A stretch of 64,000 nucleotides of DNA from Pseudomonas bohemica (GCF_002934685.1 NZ_NKHL01000121.1:506461-570460), one strand, 5' to 3'. Counted from the first letter of the stretch, positions 35,199 to 44,672 are shown. Translations and numbers: made by a program. Notes: generated by a model from the sequence alone, not told the origin.

Positions 35199-36617
35199 TT
35201 ACGGCAGAATCGGCGGGATATACGCCAACGTCGCGCCCAACGCCCACAACAGCAACAGCACCAGCGGCGTGTGGACCAGCAGCTGCACGAACGAGAAGCC
35301 GATCAGGTCGCGAGCCTTGATGCCCAGCACCCCCAGCAGCGGCAGCATGTAGAACGGGTTGATCAGGTTCGGCAGCGCTTCGGCAGCGTTGTAGATCTGC
35401 ACCGCCCAGCCCAGGTGGTATTTCAGATCGCTGGCGACTTGCATCACGTACGGCGCTTCGATGACCCACTTGCCGCCACCGGACGGAATGAAGAACCCGA
35501 GAATCGCCGAGTACACACCCATCAGCAGCGCATAAGTATCGTGAGAGGCGATGCTGGTGAAGAAGGTCGAGATATGGTGGGCGACGGTTTGTGCGTCACC
35601 GCCCTTGACCGTGGTCAACAGCGCGGCGATCGAGCCGTACAGCGGGAACTGGATCAGCACGCCGGTAGTGGTTGGCACGGCACGGGCCACCGCATCCAGG
35701 AAGCTGCGCGGACGCCAGTGCAGCAGGGCGCCAACCATGATGAACAGGAAGTTGTAAGTGTTCAGGCCGGAAATCGCGATGATCGCAGGCTTGGTACTGA
35801 ACTCGCTGTACAACCAGCCGGATGCCAGCACCACCATCAGGATGATCAGCAGCGGGCTGTATTCCAGCCACTCGCCCGGGCGGGTGCGCGGCGGCAATGG
35901 CGGCAGGCTGAACGCTGGATCGACACCACAATCCTTGGCATCACGGGCGTTGGCCGGGCCAGGCGCGGTGGCGTAGGCGACGATGATCGAGACCACCACC
36001 AGCGCGAGCAGCATCACGCCCGACTGCCAGAGGAAGATGGTCTGGGTGAAGGGGATCATCCCGGTGATCGCCAGAATCGACGGTGGCAGGCTCGCCGGGT
36101 TGGCCTGCAGTTGTGCCGCCGATGATGACAAACCCAATGCCCAGACTGCGCCCAGGCCCAGATAGGCCGCGGCACCCGCTGCGCGGTAGTCCATTTTCAG
36201 ATCGGTACGACGGGCCAGCGCACGCACCAGCAGACCGCCGAAGACCAGCGACAGACCCCAGTTGAGCAGCGATGCGACCATCGAAATCAGCGCGACCCAG
36301 GCCACGGCCGAGCGACCGTTTTTCGGAATGCGCGCCAGACGATCAATCAATTTGACCGCAGGCGGCGAACTGGCGACGACGTAGCCGCCGATGACCACGA
36401 AGGCCATTTGCATGGTGAACGGGATCAGGCTCCAGAACCCGTCCCCAAAGGCTTTTGCAGTGTCCGCGGGCTTGGCGCCGATCGCCAGTGTGGCGAGGGT
36501 GACGATCACCACGGCCAGGGCGGCAAACACCCAGGAGTCAGGAAACCAGCGCTCGGCCCACTTGGCGCAGCGCAGGGCAAATCGGGCGGAGCGACTTTCT
36601 TCGATAGTGGCGGCCAC
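35199..36617 (-). CDS. atoE: short-chain fatty acid transporter, AtoE family
   Basis: A 472-residue polytopic transporter of the AtoE/TIGR00366 family, thought to import acetoacetate, butyrate and other short-chain acids. It opens ESRSARFALRCAKWAERWFPDSWVFAALAVVIV; the GFFIPSGGGKWVIEAPYVM and YNAAEALPNLINPFYMLPLLGVLGI segments are signature stretches. It is downstream of two CoA-transferase subunit genes on the same strand (284-bp gap with a REP pair), so uptake and CoA activation of the same acid are probably coupled. The regulator is likely the LysR gene at 38648. Confidence 0.92.
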   Translation of the reverse strand: MAATIEESRSARFALRCAKWAERWFPDSWVFAALAVVIVTLATLAIGAKPADTAKAFGDGFWSLIPFTMQMAFVVIGGYVVASSPPAVKLIDRLARIPKNGRSAVAWVALISMVASLLNWGLSLVFGGLLVRALARRTDLKMDYRAAGAAAYLGLGAVWALGLSSSAAQLQANPASLPPSILAITGMIPFTQTIFLWQSGVMLLALVVVSIIVAYATAPGPANARDAKDCGVDPAFSLPPLPPRTRPGEWLEYSPLLIILMVVLASGWLYSEFSTKPAIIAISGLNTYNFLFIMVGALLHWRPRSFLDAVARAVPTTTGVLIQFPLYGSIAALLTTVKGGDAQTVAHHISTFFTSIASHDTYALLMGVYSAILGFFIPSGGGKWVIEAPYVMQVASDLKYHLGWAVQIYNAAEALPNLINPFYMLPLLGVLGIKARDLIGFSFVQLLVHTPLVLLLLWALGATLAYIPPILP

Positions 36618-36786
36618 GTGTTTTTTACCTCTTGGAATTATTGTTCAGGTGCTGTGGAACAGCTGTTTTTAGTGTCGGCATTGACGCAAAAAAAAGGTGC
36701 AGCTCTAGATACAACAAAGCCCCTTCGTTGCGGAAGAGGCAGAGTGGCATATCGATATGACGCGGGTGCAGCGGATCGGCGCAAGC

Positions 36787-36880
36787 CCTGTAGGAGCGCG
36801 CTTGCCCGCGAGGCGATAACTCAAACACTGCGTGGGTGGCCGAACCTTAGCCATTCGCGGGCAAGCGCGCTCCTACAGGG
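36787..36880. repeat. REP family B inverted pair
   Basis: CCTGTAGGAGCGCGCTTGCC (from 36787) and the inverted copy ending GGGCAAGCGCGCTCCTACAG (to about 36879) flank about 40 bp. It lies in the gap between the CoA-transferase subunit B gene and atoE and could uncouple their expression. Confidence 0.88.
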
Positions 36881-36901
36881 AACTGCGCGGTTGCTGATCC
36901 G

Positions 36902-37558
36902 TCAGAACTTCATCTCAACCACATCGTCCGGCACGATCAACTTGCCGGCGGTCTTGGCGACGATTTCTTCGATGCTCACGCCCGGCGCGGTTTCGCGCAG
37001 GATGAAGGCGCCGTTTTCGATCTCGAGGTAAGCCAGGTCGGTCAGCACTTTCTTGATGCATCCAGCGCCGGTCAGCGGCAGGCTGCAGTGCGACAGCAGT
37101 TTCGATTCGCCGTCCTTGGACGCGTGGGTCATGGTCACGATGATGTTGTCGGCACCTGCCACCAGGTCCATTGCCCCGCCCATGCCCTTGACCAGCTTGC
37201 CGGGGATCATCCACGACGCGATGTTGCCCTCGACGTCGACTTCGAAGGCGCCCAGTACGGTCAGGTCGACATGGCCGCCACGGATCATGGCGAAGGACTC
37301 TGCCGAGGAGAAAATCGATGCGCCTTTGCGCGCAGTCACGGTCTGTTTGCCGGCATTGATCATGTCGGCATCGATGGTTTCTTCGGTAGGAAATGCGCCC
37401 ATGCCCAGCAGGCCGTTTTCCGATTGCAGCATCACGTCGATGCCATCAGGGACGTAGTTGGCGACCAGGGTCGGAATGCCGATACCCAGGTTCACGTAAA
37501 AGCCGTCTTGCAGTTCGCGGGCAACGCGTTGTGCCATTTGTTCGCGGGAGAGTGCCAT
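36902..37558 (-). CDS. 3-oxoacid CoA-transferase subunit B
   Basis: A 218-residue beta subunit of a family I CoA transferase. GFYVNLGIGIPTLVANYVPDGIDVMLQSENGLLGMG carries the catalytic Glu in SENG (about residue 50), which forms the glutamyl-CoA intermediate. Partner of the alpha subunit encoded 111 bp upstream. With AtoE it would activate an imported 3-oxoacid with succinyl-CoA or acetyl-CoA. In P. aeruginosa a closely similar pair with adjacent LysR (dhcAB/dhcR) acts on dehydrocarnitine, so acetoacetate and dehydrocarnitine are both candidate substrates. Confidence 0.93.
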   Translation of the reverse strand: MALSREQMAQRVARELQDGFYVNLGIGIPTLVANYVPDGIDVMLQSENGLLGMGAFPTEETIDADMINAGKQTVTARKGASIFSSAESFAMIRGGHVDLTVLGAFEVDVEGNIASWMIPGKLVKGMGGAMDLVAGADNIIVTMTHASKDGESKLLSHCSLPLTGAGCIKKVLTDLAYLEIENGAFILRETAPGVSIEEIVAKTAGKLIVPDDVVEMKF

Positions 37559-37669
37559 GATCGTGGGTCTCTTTTATTGTGTCCGGCAGGCTGCAACCGA
37601 TAGCTGTAACCGAGAGGTAAGCAGGGCGCCTGCGAAGAATCAATGGATGGTTTCGAGTCGGCGCGGCAG

Positions 37670-38371
37670 TCAGGCTTTTCTGATCGTGCGCTGTTCGATG
37701 CGTTTCTCGAAAGTGCCCAGGATGACGCGGTCGACATAAATGCCTGGCGTGTGGATTTCGGTCGGCAACAGCACGCCCGGCTCGACGATTTCCTCGACCT
37801 CGACCACGGTGATCTTGCCGGCTGTAGCGGCGACCGGGTTGAAGTTCTGCGCGGTATGGCGATAAACCACGTTACCGAAGTGGTCGGCCTTCCAGCCCTT
37901 GATGATCGCGAAGTCGCCGGTTATGGCTTCTTCAAGAATCACGTTTCGGCCGTTGAACTGGCGGGTTTCCTTGCCTTCGGCGACAGGCGTGCCATAGCCG
38001 GTGGCGGTATAGAAAGCGGGGATACCGGCACCGCCTGCGCGCATTTTTTCAGCGAGGGTGCCTTGAGGAGTCAGTTCGACTTCCAGCTCGCCGCTGAGCA
38101 GCTGGCGTTCGAACAGGGCGTTTTCACCGACGTAGGAGGCGATCATTTTGCGGATCTGCCGGTCTTCCAGCAGGATGCCCAGGCCGAAGCCGTCGACGCC
38201 GCAGTTGTTCGAAACGACGGTCAGGCCCGTTACGCCCAGGCGCTTGATCTCGGCAATGAGGTTTTCCGGGATACCGCACAGGCCGAAACCGCCGGCCAGT
38301 ACAGTCATGTTGTCGGTCAGCCCGGCAAGGGCTTCTTCGTAAGTCGCAACTCGTTTGTCGAGGCCAGCCAT
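37670..38371 (-). CDS. 3-oxoacid CoA-transferase subunit A
   Basis: A 233-residue alpha subunit of a family I CoA transferase. MAGLDKRVATYEEALAGLTDNMTVLAGGFGLCGIPENLI contains the glycine-rich oxoanion loop, and the GTLAEKMRAGGAGIPAFYTATGYGT stretch is strongly conserved. It is the first gene of the CoA-transferase/AtoE unit. A purine-rich AAGGCGGG ribosome site lies just before the ATG. Divergent from the LysR gene at 38648 across 276 bp. Confidence 0.93.
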   Translation of the reverse strand: MAGLDKRVATYEEALAGLTDNMTVLAGGFGLCGIPENLIAEIKRLGVTGLTVVSNNCGVDGFGLGILLEDRQIRKMIASYVGENALFERQLLSGELEVELTPQGTLAEKMRAGGAGIPAFYTATGYGTPVAEGKETRQFNGRNVILEEAITGDFAIIKGWKADHFGNVVYRHTAQNFNPVAATAGKITVVEVEEIVEPGVLLPTEIHTPGIYVDRVILGTFEKRIEQRTIRKA

Positions 38372-38647
38372 TTTTTATCCCGCCTTATTGTAGTTGTGTC
38401 CGACAAAGTGCCGTCCAAGCGCGTGAAAACTGCTGCGCTTGAGAATACTGCGTTGAAAACAGGCTCGAAATGCTCATTTAGCGGCTAAAGTCGAACGCGA
38501 CCCGGTCGTTGCTCGTCTGTTTTCGCCCAGTTTTCCCTGCGCTCGCTACGTTTTCACAGTGCTCGGAGGATGTCGATGTCATCTTCTCTCCCCTCCAATG
38601 ATTTGTTAATTTTGTTTTTTTCATAGATTGATAAGAAAACCAAATAT

Positions 38648-39541
38648 ATGAACGTGAAGCAGCTTCGAGCCTTTCTTGCCGTGGCGCAGTGCCTGAGCTT
38701 CGCCCAGGCGGGAGAGCGGCTGCATCTGTCGCAACCGGCGCTGAGCCTGACCATCAAGGCACTGGAGGAGGACCTGGGTGGGCAATTGCTGACCCGCACC
38801 ACGCGCAACGTCAGCCTGACGCCGGAAGGCGAGGCGTTGCTGCCGCTGGCCCGGCAGTTGTTGGCCGATTGGGACAACGCTGAAGAATTGCTGCGTCAAC
38901 GTTTCACCTTGCAAATGGGCAAGGTGTCCATCGCGGCGATGCCATCGTTCGCCGGAAACCTGCTGCCGATTGCGCTTAAGGTGTTTCGCGAGCGCTACCC
39001 GCGGGTCAACGTGGCGGTGCATGACGTGATCAACGAGCAGGTGCTGGAGATGGTCGATCATCGTCGCGTCGAACTGGGTATCGGCTTCGAACCGGAATCG
39101 AGCAATAACCTGACGTTCACCTCGTTCTACAGGGACCGTTTTGTCGCCGTGGTACCGATGGATTCGCCGTTGGCGCAGAAGGGTGAGGTGACCTGGGACG
39201 AGTTGCTGCAGCACGACTTCATTACGCTGCAACGGCCTTCAGCGGTGCGGTTGTTGCTGGAGCAGGACCTGCAGACCCAACACGGCAGGTTATCGGTGGC
39301 CTTTGAGAGTCATCAGCTGTCCACGGTCGGGCGGATGGTCGCCAATGGACTGGGGGTCAGCGCGGTGCCGTCGTTATGCGTTCAGCAGATGGAAGAACTC
39401 GGCGCGCGCTGCATCGCCCTGGAAGGCCCGCGCATCGAGCGGCGAATTGGCCTCATGACCCTGGCTGATCACAAACTGTCCGCGGCGGCGCAGGCGCTGC
39501 GCGATGTATTAATTGAATGTGCGCAAAAGACGAATATTTGA
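38648..39541 (+). CDS. LysR family transcriptional regulator
   Basis: A 297-residue LysR protein with helix-turn-helix at residues 1-60 (MNVKQLRAFLAVAQCLSFAQAGERLHLSQPALSLTIKALEEDLGGQLLTR) and an effector domain from about 90. It is divergent from the CoA-transferase genes and by position is their likely regulator, like DhcR beside dhcAB in P. aeruginosa. The stretch just before its ATG is very AT-rich (38600-38647) and has no visible ribosome site, so translation may be weak or the start may differ. Confidence 0.9.
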   Translation: MNVKQLRAFLAVAQCLSFAQAGERLHLSQPALSLTIKALEEDLGGQLLTRTTRNVSLTPEGEALLPLARQLLADWDNAEELLRQRFTLQMGKVSIAAMPSFAGNLLPIALKVFRERYPRVNVAVHDVINEQVLEMVDHRRVELGIGFEPESSNNLTFTSFYRDRFVAVVPMDSPLAQKGEVTWDELLQHDFITLQRPSAVRLLLEQDLQTQHGRLSVAFESHQLSTVGRMVANGLGVSAVPSLCVQQMEELGARCIALEGPRIERRIGLMTLADHKLSAAAQALRDVLIECAQKTNI

Positions 39542-39708
39542 AAGTGCGACTCAATTCATTTAGATGAATGGATGAATGGCAGGGCTTTTCGGCCACGTTC
39601 TGTAAAAATTCGCTGCGACGCAATGCCGCATCCGGTATCGTTTGGCCATCTGAAACAAAATTGTTTCGGATTATCTTTCAATAAGAATCGAACGATAAGG
39701 GGTTACTC

Positions 39709-41079
39709 TTGGATTTGTCGTCTGCAGCGTGGGTGTTTCACGACACTCGCCTGATCATCTGCTGCCTGATCGCTATTGCCACGATTATCGTGCTGATCAG
39801 CGCCACCAAACTCCCACCGTTTCTGTCGATTCTGGTGGGCACTTTCATCGCAGGGATAGGCGCGGGGTTGCCAGCGGAGGCCGTTGCAAAAGCGTTCAGC
39901 AAGGGCGCGGGCGGGATTCTCGGGGAGGCTGGGATCATCATCGCGCTCGGGGCCATGCTCGGTGCGCTGATGGCAGAATCCGGAGCGGCGGACCGTATTG
40001 CTTCGACCCTGTTGCGTCTGGGCAAGGGCAAGACGTTGCCGTGGGTGATGGCCTTGGTGGCGATGGTCATCGGCCTGCCGCTGTTCTTCGAGGTGGGCCT
40101 GGTGATGATGGTACCGATCATCTTCGTCATGGCTCGCCAGTCCAATCAACCCCTGCTGAAGATCGCGATTCCGGCCCTCGCCGGCATGACCACGCTGCAC
40201 GCGTTGATGCCTCCACACCCTGGGCCGCTGATCGCGGTCAGCGCCTTGCACGCCGATCTGGGCCTGACCATGTTGCTGGGTTTGTGCATCGCAGTGCCAG
40301 CGGTGATCCTGGCGGGTCCCCTGTATGGCAACTGGCTGTCCAAGCGGCTGCACATCGAAGAGCCCGCCGAGTTGGGCGAGCTGTTTTCGGCCAAGCCTAA
40401 CGTCGCACGTCAGCCGGGTTTCGGCATCTCGCTGCTGATCATTTTGCTGCCGGTGATCCTGATGCTCGGCAGTACGCTGGCTAAAGTGGCGATGGAGCCT
40501 GAAAGCAACGTGGCCCTGACCCTGAAATTCCTCGGCGAGCCTCTGGTGGCGCTGGGGATCGCCGTGCTGGCGGCTACGGTTTGCCTGGGTTGGGCCAACG
40601 GCATTTCCCGCGAACACGTTGGCGGGACCCTGCGCAAAAGCCTGGCGCCGATTGCCGTGCTGTTGCTCACCATCGGTGCTGGCGGCGGTCTGAAGCAGAC
40701 GCTGCTGGACGCCGGTGTCAGCCAGACCATCAGCAAAGTCGCGGAAGGCGCGCACATGCCGTATCTGCTGCTGGCATGGCTGATCGCTGTAGCGCTGCGT
40801 CAGGCAACGGGCTCGGCGACCGTGGCGACCACCACCACGGCGGGCATTCTCGCGCCGATGATGGCAGGCCTTGCGCCGATCGAAGCGTCGCTGGTGGCGC
40901 TGGCGATCGGCGCAGGCTCGGTGTTTTTCTGCCACGTCAACGATGCGGGCTTCTGGATGGTGCGTGAGTACTTCGGCTTGCAGCTCAAGCAGACCCTCTG
41001 GGTCTGGTCGGTGCTGCAGACCATTGTCTCCGTGGTGGGGCTGATCGGCACCTTGTTGTTGTGGCATTGGTTGGTTTGA
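39709..41079 (+). CDS. gluconate-type permease, GntP family
   Basis: A 456-residue H+ symporter of the GntP family, gluconate branch (GntT/GntU-like). About 12-14 helices are visible; the TLHALMPPHPGPLIAVSAL segment and the closing SVFFCHVNDAGFWMVREYFGL block are family landmarks. Translation begins at TTG 39709, with AAGGGG about 6 nt upstream. No gluconate kinase or GntR gene lies nearby, so it may carry another sugar acid. It follows the LysR gene at 167 bp on the same strand but is probably a separate unit. A REP pair follows. Confidence 0.9.
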   Translation: MDLSSAAWVFHDTRLIICCLIAIATIIVLISATKLPPFLSILVGTFIAGIGAGLPAEAVAKAFSKGAGGILGEAGIIIALGAMLGALMAESGAADRIASTLLRLGKGKTLPWVMALVAMVIGLPLFFEVGLVMMVPIIFVMARQSNQPLLKIAIPALAGMTTLHALMPPHPGPLIAVSALHADLGLTMLLGLCIAVPAVILAGPLYGNWLSKRLHIEEPAELGELFSAKPNVARQPGFGISLLIILLPVILMLGSTLAKVAMEPESNVALTLKFLGEPLVALGIAVLAATVCLGWANGISREHVGGTLRKSLAPIAVLLLTIGAGGGLKQTLLDAGVSQTISKVAEGAHMPYLLLAWLIAVALRQATGSATVATTTTAGILAPMMAGLAPIEASLVALAIGAGSVFFCHVNDAGFWMVREYFGLQLKQTLWVWSVLQTIVSVVGLIGTLLLWHWLV

Positions 41080-41097
41080 TTCAAACCTGAAACCTGA

Positions 41098-41188
41098 TGT
41101 AGGAGCGCGCTTGCCCGCGATTGCAGACTGCCAGACAACGCATTGCTGTCTGATCTACCGCAATCGCGGGCACGCGTGCTCCTACATA
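41098..41188. repeat. REP family B inverted pair
   Basis: TGTAGGAGCGCGCTTGCCCG (from 41098) and inverted GCGGGCACGCGTGCTCCTAC (to about 41186), just downstream of the gluconate-type permease. Confidence 0.85.
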
Positions 41189-41318
41189 GATCGTGCACGC
41201 GTTCCTCCAGCAACTGTTCAATGCGCCAATAGCGACTATCAAGACGACTGATTTCAGCTGGAAAGCCCCTGGGCGTAGCCTTGGCTTCATTCCAGAAACG
41301 AGCCGAAAGGAGGCTCCC

Positions 41319-41594
41319 ATGAACCGTCTTCTTGCCTTCGCCATGTTGCTTTCAGTCGCCGTTGTGTCTGGCTGTGCCGCTGGCAATCACCCCGAGTTGC
41401 GCCCTTACACCGCTGAAGAAACCCACCAGTTGGCCCTTGAAGATTTGAACCGTCGCGGTTTGTCCTACGACGAATATCAGGCGCGCAAAAACCAACTGAT
41501 GGCCCAGCCGCAGATCCAGCAGGCGCCCGAATTTGACACCCGTGGCGAGTTCAACGCTCAGGTCAACGCTCCGACCAAGGCCCGTCAAGGCTGA
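41319..41594 (+). CDS. small lipoprotein, unknown function
   Basis: A 91-residue secreted lipoprotein. The signal peptide MNRLLAFAMLLSVAVVSGC ends in a lipobox (V-S-G-C), with Cys19 the acylated residue; Ala at +2 suggests delivery to the outer membrane. The mature part is short and polar, with a TAEETHQLALEDLNRRGLSYDEYQARKNQLM helix. A perfect AAAGGAGG ribosome site lies at 41306-41313. I do not recognise the family beyond its being a small Pseudomonas lipoprotein. Confidence 0.85.
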   Translation: MNRLLAFAMLLSVAVVSGCAAGNHPELRPYTAEETHQLALEDLNRRGLSYDEYQARKNQLMAQPQIQQAPEFDTRGEFNAQVNAPTKARQG

Positions 41595-41763
41595 ACCGCC
41601 CGGCGATAGGCTGTCGGGCCAATGCCGTTGCGGTAACAGTTTCATGAGCGTTGCAGCTTTGACGAAACTGTATGGTTAAAAGTCAGCGTGTCTGTCCATG
41701 TGTTTTAGCCGTGGCTTTGTATAGCGTGGCGGTCAGAAAACACAATAACCGTGGACCTGCCTC

Positions 41764-42366
41764 ATGCTGACCGCCGACCTGCTGCTTGCCTTCATCCTGT
41801 TCGCCTTCGTTTCATCGATCACCCCAGGACCGAACAACACCATGCTGTTGTCCTCGGGCGTGAATTTCGGTTTCAGCCGCACCATTCCCCATATGCTCGG
41901 CATCAGCTGCGGTTTCGCGCTGATGGTACTGGCCGTGGGTTTCGGCCTGGGCGCGGTCTTCAAGGCGTACCCAGTGCTGTACACGGTGTTGCGTTATGCA
42001 GGGGCTGCCTATCTGCTCTATCTGGCCTACAAAATCGCTACCTCTGGACCTGCCAAAGACAGCGACGAGCGCAAAGGCAAACCGATGAGTTACCTCGGTG
42101 CAGCGGCATTCCAGTGGGTCAACCCCAAGGCGTGGGTCATGGCGATTGGCGCGATCAGCACTTACACGCCAATGAACGGCTACTTCACCAACGTCACGAT
42201 CATCGCGCTGGTGTTCGGCATCGTTAACCTGCCGGCGGTCAGCATGTGGGCGGGGTGTGGCAGTCTGCTGCGCAATGTGCTGCGTGATCCGCTGTGGTTG
42301 CGGGTGTTCAACGGCGTGATGGCGGCGTTGCTGGTGCTTTCGCTGTATCCGTTATTGCAGCACTGA
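41764..42366 (+). CDS. LysE family exporter
   Basis: A 200-residue inner-membrane protein with six helices and the LysE/RhtB signature SSITPGPNNTMLLSSGVNFGF near the N-terminus (about 17-37). It would export an amino acid or related compound by proton exchange. The GAAAFQWVNPKAWVMAIGAI segment (about 117-136) is the second family hallmark. It stands alone, so the substrate is not inferable. Confidence 0.92.
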   Translation: MLTADLLLAFILFAFVSSITPGPNNTMLLSSGVNFGFSRTIPHMLGISCGFALMVLAVGFGLGAVFKAYPVLYTVLRYAGAAYLLYLAYKIATSGPAKDSDERKGKPMSYLGAAAFQWVNPKAWVMAIGAISTYTPMNGYFTNVTIIALVFGIVNLPAVSMWAGCGSLLRNVLRDPLWLRVFNGVMAALLVLSLYPLLQH

Positions 42367-42676
42367 TCCATCATTTGTCGGATACATTCGACAAATCTCT
42401 ATCGCCAGTACGTCACGCGCGCGAATGAATTCGCTGTCATCGAACACGAGGCAAGTCGCTCACTTAACTGACGACCGAAAACGCGTGGGCGTGAGCGTGT
42501 CCATGATGGCCGATTTCCAGACCCCGCATCTGCTGTGGATGTACCGGCCCTTTCATGAGCAAGCTCACTACCGCAGGGGATCGTGTTCGCTGCGCGACAG
42601 CGCGGCGCGTTAGCGGCGGGACGGCTCTCACAGGCAGGCTGCGTTGAATCGGCTGTACCTGTACCGCCGCTGTGTT
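42367..42676. other. intergenic region with one half REP
   Basis: About 310 bp between convergent lysE-type and ssuE genes. A single diverged REP family A half-site (ATGAGCAAGCTCACTACCGC, from 42555) is present; no gene or terminator is convincing. Confidence 0.5.
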
Positions 42677-43258
42677 TTACAACGCCAACTTCAAATGCCC
42701 GCCAGCTTCTTTATGCCGCGCATTGGTCCGGTGTTGAAGGCCCAGCAGAAAATGATCCAGCCCGTCGTGCAGACGCTGTGTCAGCAGTTCGTCCAGATCG
42801 CCTCCCAGTTCGTTGTCGCCGTAGCTGATCTGGCTGTCGATGGCGAAGACGCCATGCAGCACTTCCTGGCATTTGAGCGCCGACAACACCGGCTTCAGCG
42901 CGTAATCCACGGCCAGCATGTGGGCGATGCTGCCCCCTGTGGCGATTGGCAGCACCACTTTGCCGTGCAGCGAGCGCTCTGGCAGCAGATCCAGAAGCGT
43001 TTTCAACGCCCCTGAAAACGACGCCTTGTACACCGGTGTGCCAATCAGCAAACCGTCGGCCCTGGCCACCGCTTCGATAAAGGCGATGACCTGCGGGCTG
43101 TCGAAACGCGCGTACAACAGGTCTTCGGCGTTGAAATCCTGGATGCGCACCGATTTGACGTCGACGCCGTGATCCTTGAGCCATTGTCCGGCGTGTTGCA
43201 GCACCACGCCCGAGCGAGATCGGGTCGAAGGGCTGCCTGAGATTGAAACTACCAACAT
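42677..43258 (-). CDS. ssuE: NAD(P)H-dependent FMN reductase SsuE
   Basis: A 193-residue flavodoxin-like reductase that supplies reduced FMN to alkanesulfonate monooxygenase for release of sulfite from sulfonates. MLVVSISGSPSTRSRS carries the FMN phosphate-binding loop, and the ADGLLIGTPVYKASFSGALKTLLDLLPE stretch forms the flavin site and dimer interface typical of SsuE. The start at 43258 gives the usual family N-terminus. The rest of the ssu operon (ssuADCB) is absent here, so its partner enzyme is encoded elsewhere. Confidence 0.9.
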   Translation of the reverse strand: MLVVSISGSPSTRSRSGVVLQHAGQWLKDHGVDVKSVRIQDFNAEDLLYARFDSPQVIAFIEAVARADGLLIGTPVYKASFSGALKTLLDLLPERSLHGKVVLPIATGGSIAHMLAVDYALKPVLSALKCQEVLHGVFAIDSQISYGDNELGGDLDELLTQRLHDGLDHFLLGLQHRTNARHKEAGGHLKLAL

Positions 43259-43521
43259 GCTGTGGTTCCTTGGGGTCGGCACCCGGAGTGCGAAGAGCAC
43301 CCTGCAGGTCGCGTTCGACGCGAAATTGAATGGGTGGATAGACCCTGTGACAGCTTCAAAGCAGCATGCGTGCCAGCGTTGCCGACGAACGTGTTGCTCA
43401 ACGATTGCGGGCACAGAAAATGATTGGCAAATAAAACCACATACGCCGCGCTGACGAAATCCCCTCCAGCTGTTGATTCGCTGTTGACCGATCAACACTT
43501 GAGAACCACCGAATCCCGGAC
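43259..43521. other. intergenic region, nothing recognised
   Basis: About 260 bp between ssuE and the terminator of the EPS operon. It should contain the ssuE promoter. I see no short gene or repeat. Confidence 0.4.
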
Positions 43522-43559
43522 AAAAAAAATCCCCGCAGCCGACCACTGCGAGGATTTTT
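43522..43559 (-). terminator. Rho-independent terminator of the EPS operon
   Basis: On the minus strand ATCCTCGCAG pairs with CTGCGGGGAT around a 7-nt loop and is followed by a run of seven to eight T. It lies 30 bp past the wza stop codon and closes the EPS locus. Confidence 0.88.
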
Positions 43560-43589
43560 GCCTTGCTTTGAACTTGCCGCGTGAAGCTC

Positions 43590-44672
43590 TTAGTTCCTGA
43601 ACATCGCACCGGTCTGAACGATGTTGTTCGAACCCAGCAGCTGGCTCACGTAACGGCTCCAGCGGGTGATGTTGGCAGGGCCCACATACACCACGTCCTG
43701 CGCGGCCAGTTCGAAGCCTTTGGCCAGCGCATAGCTGGTCGGCTTCTTGGCGTTGAGGTGATACACGGTCGCCGAGTGCGTCGCATCCTGCGCGCGAATC
43801 ACATAGACCGCCTTACCGTCAGCCGCCTCCGGGTTCAGACCGCCGGAGGTGCCGAGGGCTTCCAGCAGGGTGACGCTGGTGGTGCTGAAGGAGATCACTT
43901 GTGGATTCAGTACTTCGCCCAGCACGTAGATCTTGTTCTTGGAGTTGCTGTTGAGGTGCAGGTAGTCGCCGTCCTTGAGGAAAATCTTGCTCAGTTGCGA
44001 ATCCTTGCGGTTGAGCGAATCGACGTCGATCACATAATCCTTGCCGTCACGACGCAACGTCAACCCGGCGAGGTTGGCGTCGGTCAGGTCCAGACCGGCC
44101 TGGCTGATGGCCTGAACCAGGCTCAGCGGAATGTTGGTGATCGGCTGCGGACCAGGCGCCTTGAACGCACCGGACAGCAAAATGCGCTGGCTGTTGTAAC
44201 GCAGCACTTTGACGTCGACCTTGACCTCGGTGTACTGCGGCAGCAAACCCATGCGCAATTGGTCGCGGATCTGCGAAACGGTCTTGCCGCCGGCCTGGAT
44301 ACGACCGACATACGGGAAGAACACCGTGCCGTCGTTCAGCACTTCGCGGCTGTTGGCATCCAGTTGTTCCTGGGAGCCAGGAGCGGTCAGCTCAGGGTGC
44401 TCGAACACGGTGACCAGCAGGGCATCGCCCGGCCCGACCACGTATTCAGGGGTTTTGTAGTTCAACAGCTCAGGTGGCAATGGCTTGGCCTGGGAGGCGG
44501 CAGTCTTCTGCTGTTGTTCCAGGGTGGTCGGGGTGATATTGACGAGCGTGACCGCTGGACCATCGGGGTCCTTATCGGTGACATCGCTCAGAGACATGTA
44601 CTGACCAGGGGCGAATGCGCAGCCTTGCAAAACCAGACTGGAAAGCAGCACTACCGCTAACGTTACTTTCAT
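43590..44672 (-). CDS. wza: outer-membrane polysaccharide export protein, Wza family
   Basis: A 360-residue lipoprotein forming the outer-membrane channel through which the polysaccharide leaves. The signal peptide ends at SLVLQGC (Cys18, lipobox). The Poly_export domain starts at YVVGPGDALLVTVFEHPEL (about 77-95), followed by SLBB domains (ILLSGAFKAPGP and IYVLGEVLNPQVISF). The C-terminal DVVYVGPANITRWSRYVSQLLG helix would line the pore. It is the last gene of the operon; the channel works with the Wzc-type kinase encoded at 55790. Confidence 0.94.
   Translation of the reverse strand: MKVTLAVVLLSSLVLQGCAFAPGQYMSLSDVTDKDPDGPAVTLVNITPTTLEQQQKTAASQAKPLPPELLNYKTPEYVVGPGDALLVTVFEHPELTAPGSQEQLDANSREVLNDGTVFFPYVGRIQAGGKTVSQIRDQLRMGLLPQYTEVKVDVKVLRYNSQRILLSGAFKAPGPQPITNIPLSLVQAISQAGLDLTDANLAGLTLRRDGKDYVIDVDSLNRKDSQLSKIFLKDGDYLHLNSNSKNKIYVLGEVLNPQVISFSTTSVTLLEALGTSGGLNPEAADGKAVYVIRAQDATHSATVYHLNAKKPTSYALAKGFELAAQDVVYVGPANITRWSRYVSQLLGSNNIVQTGAMFRN

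Noticed and set aside
39703..41067. 454-codon minus-strand frame
   Set aside because: Antisense shadow of the gluconate-type permease; composition is Gln/His/Arg-rich without a fold.
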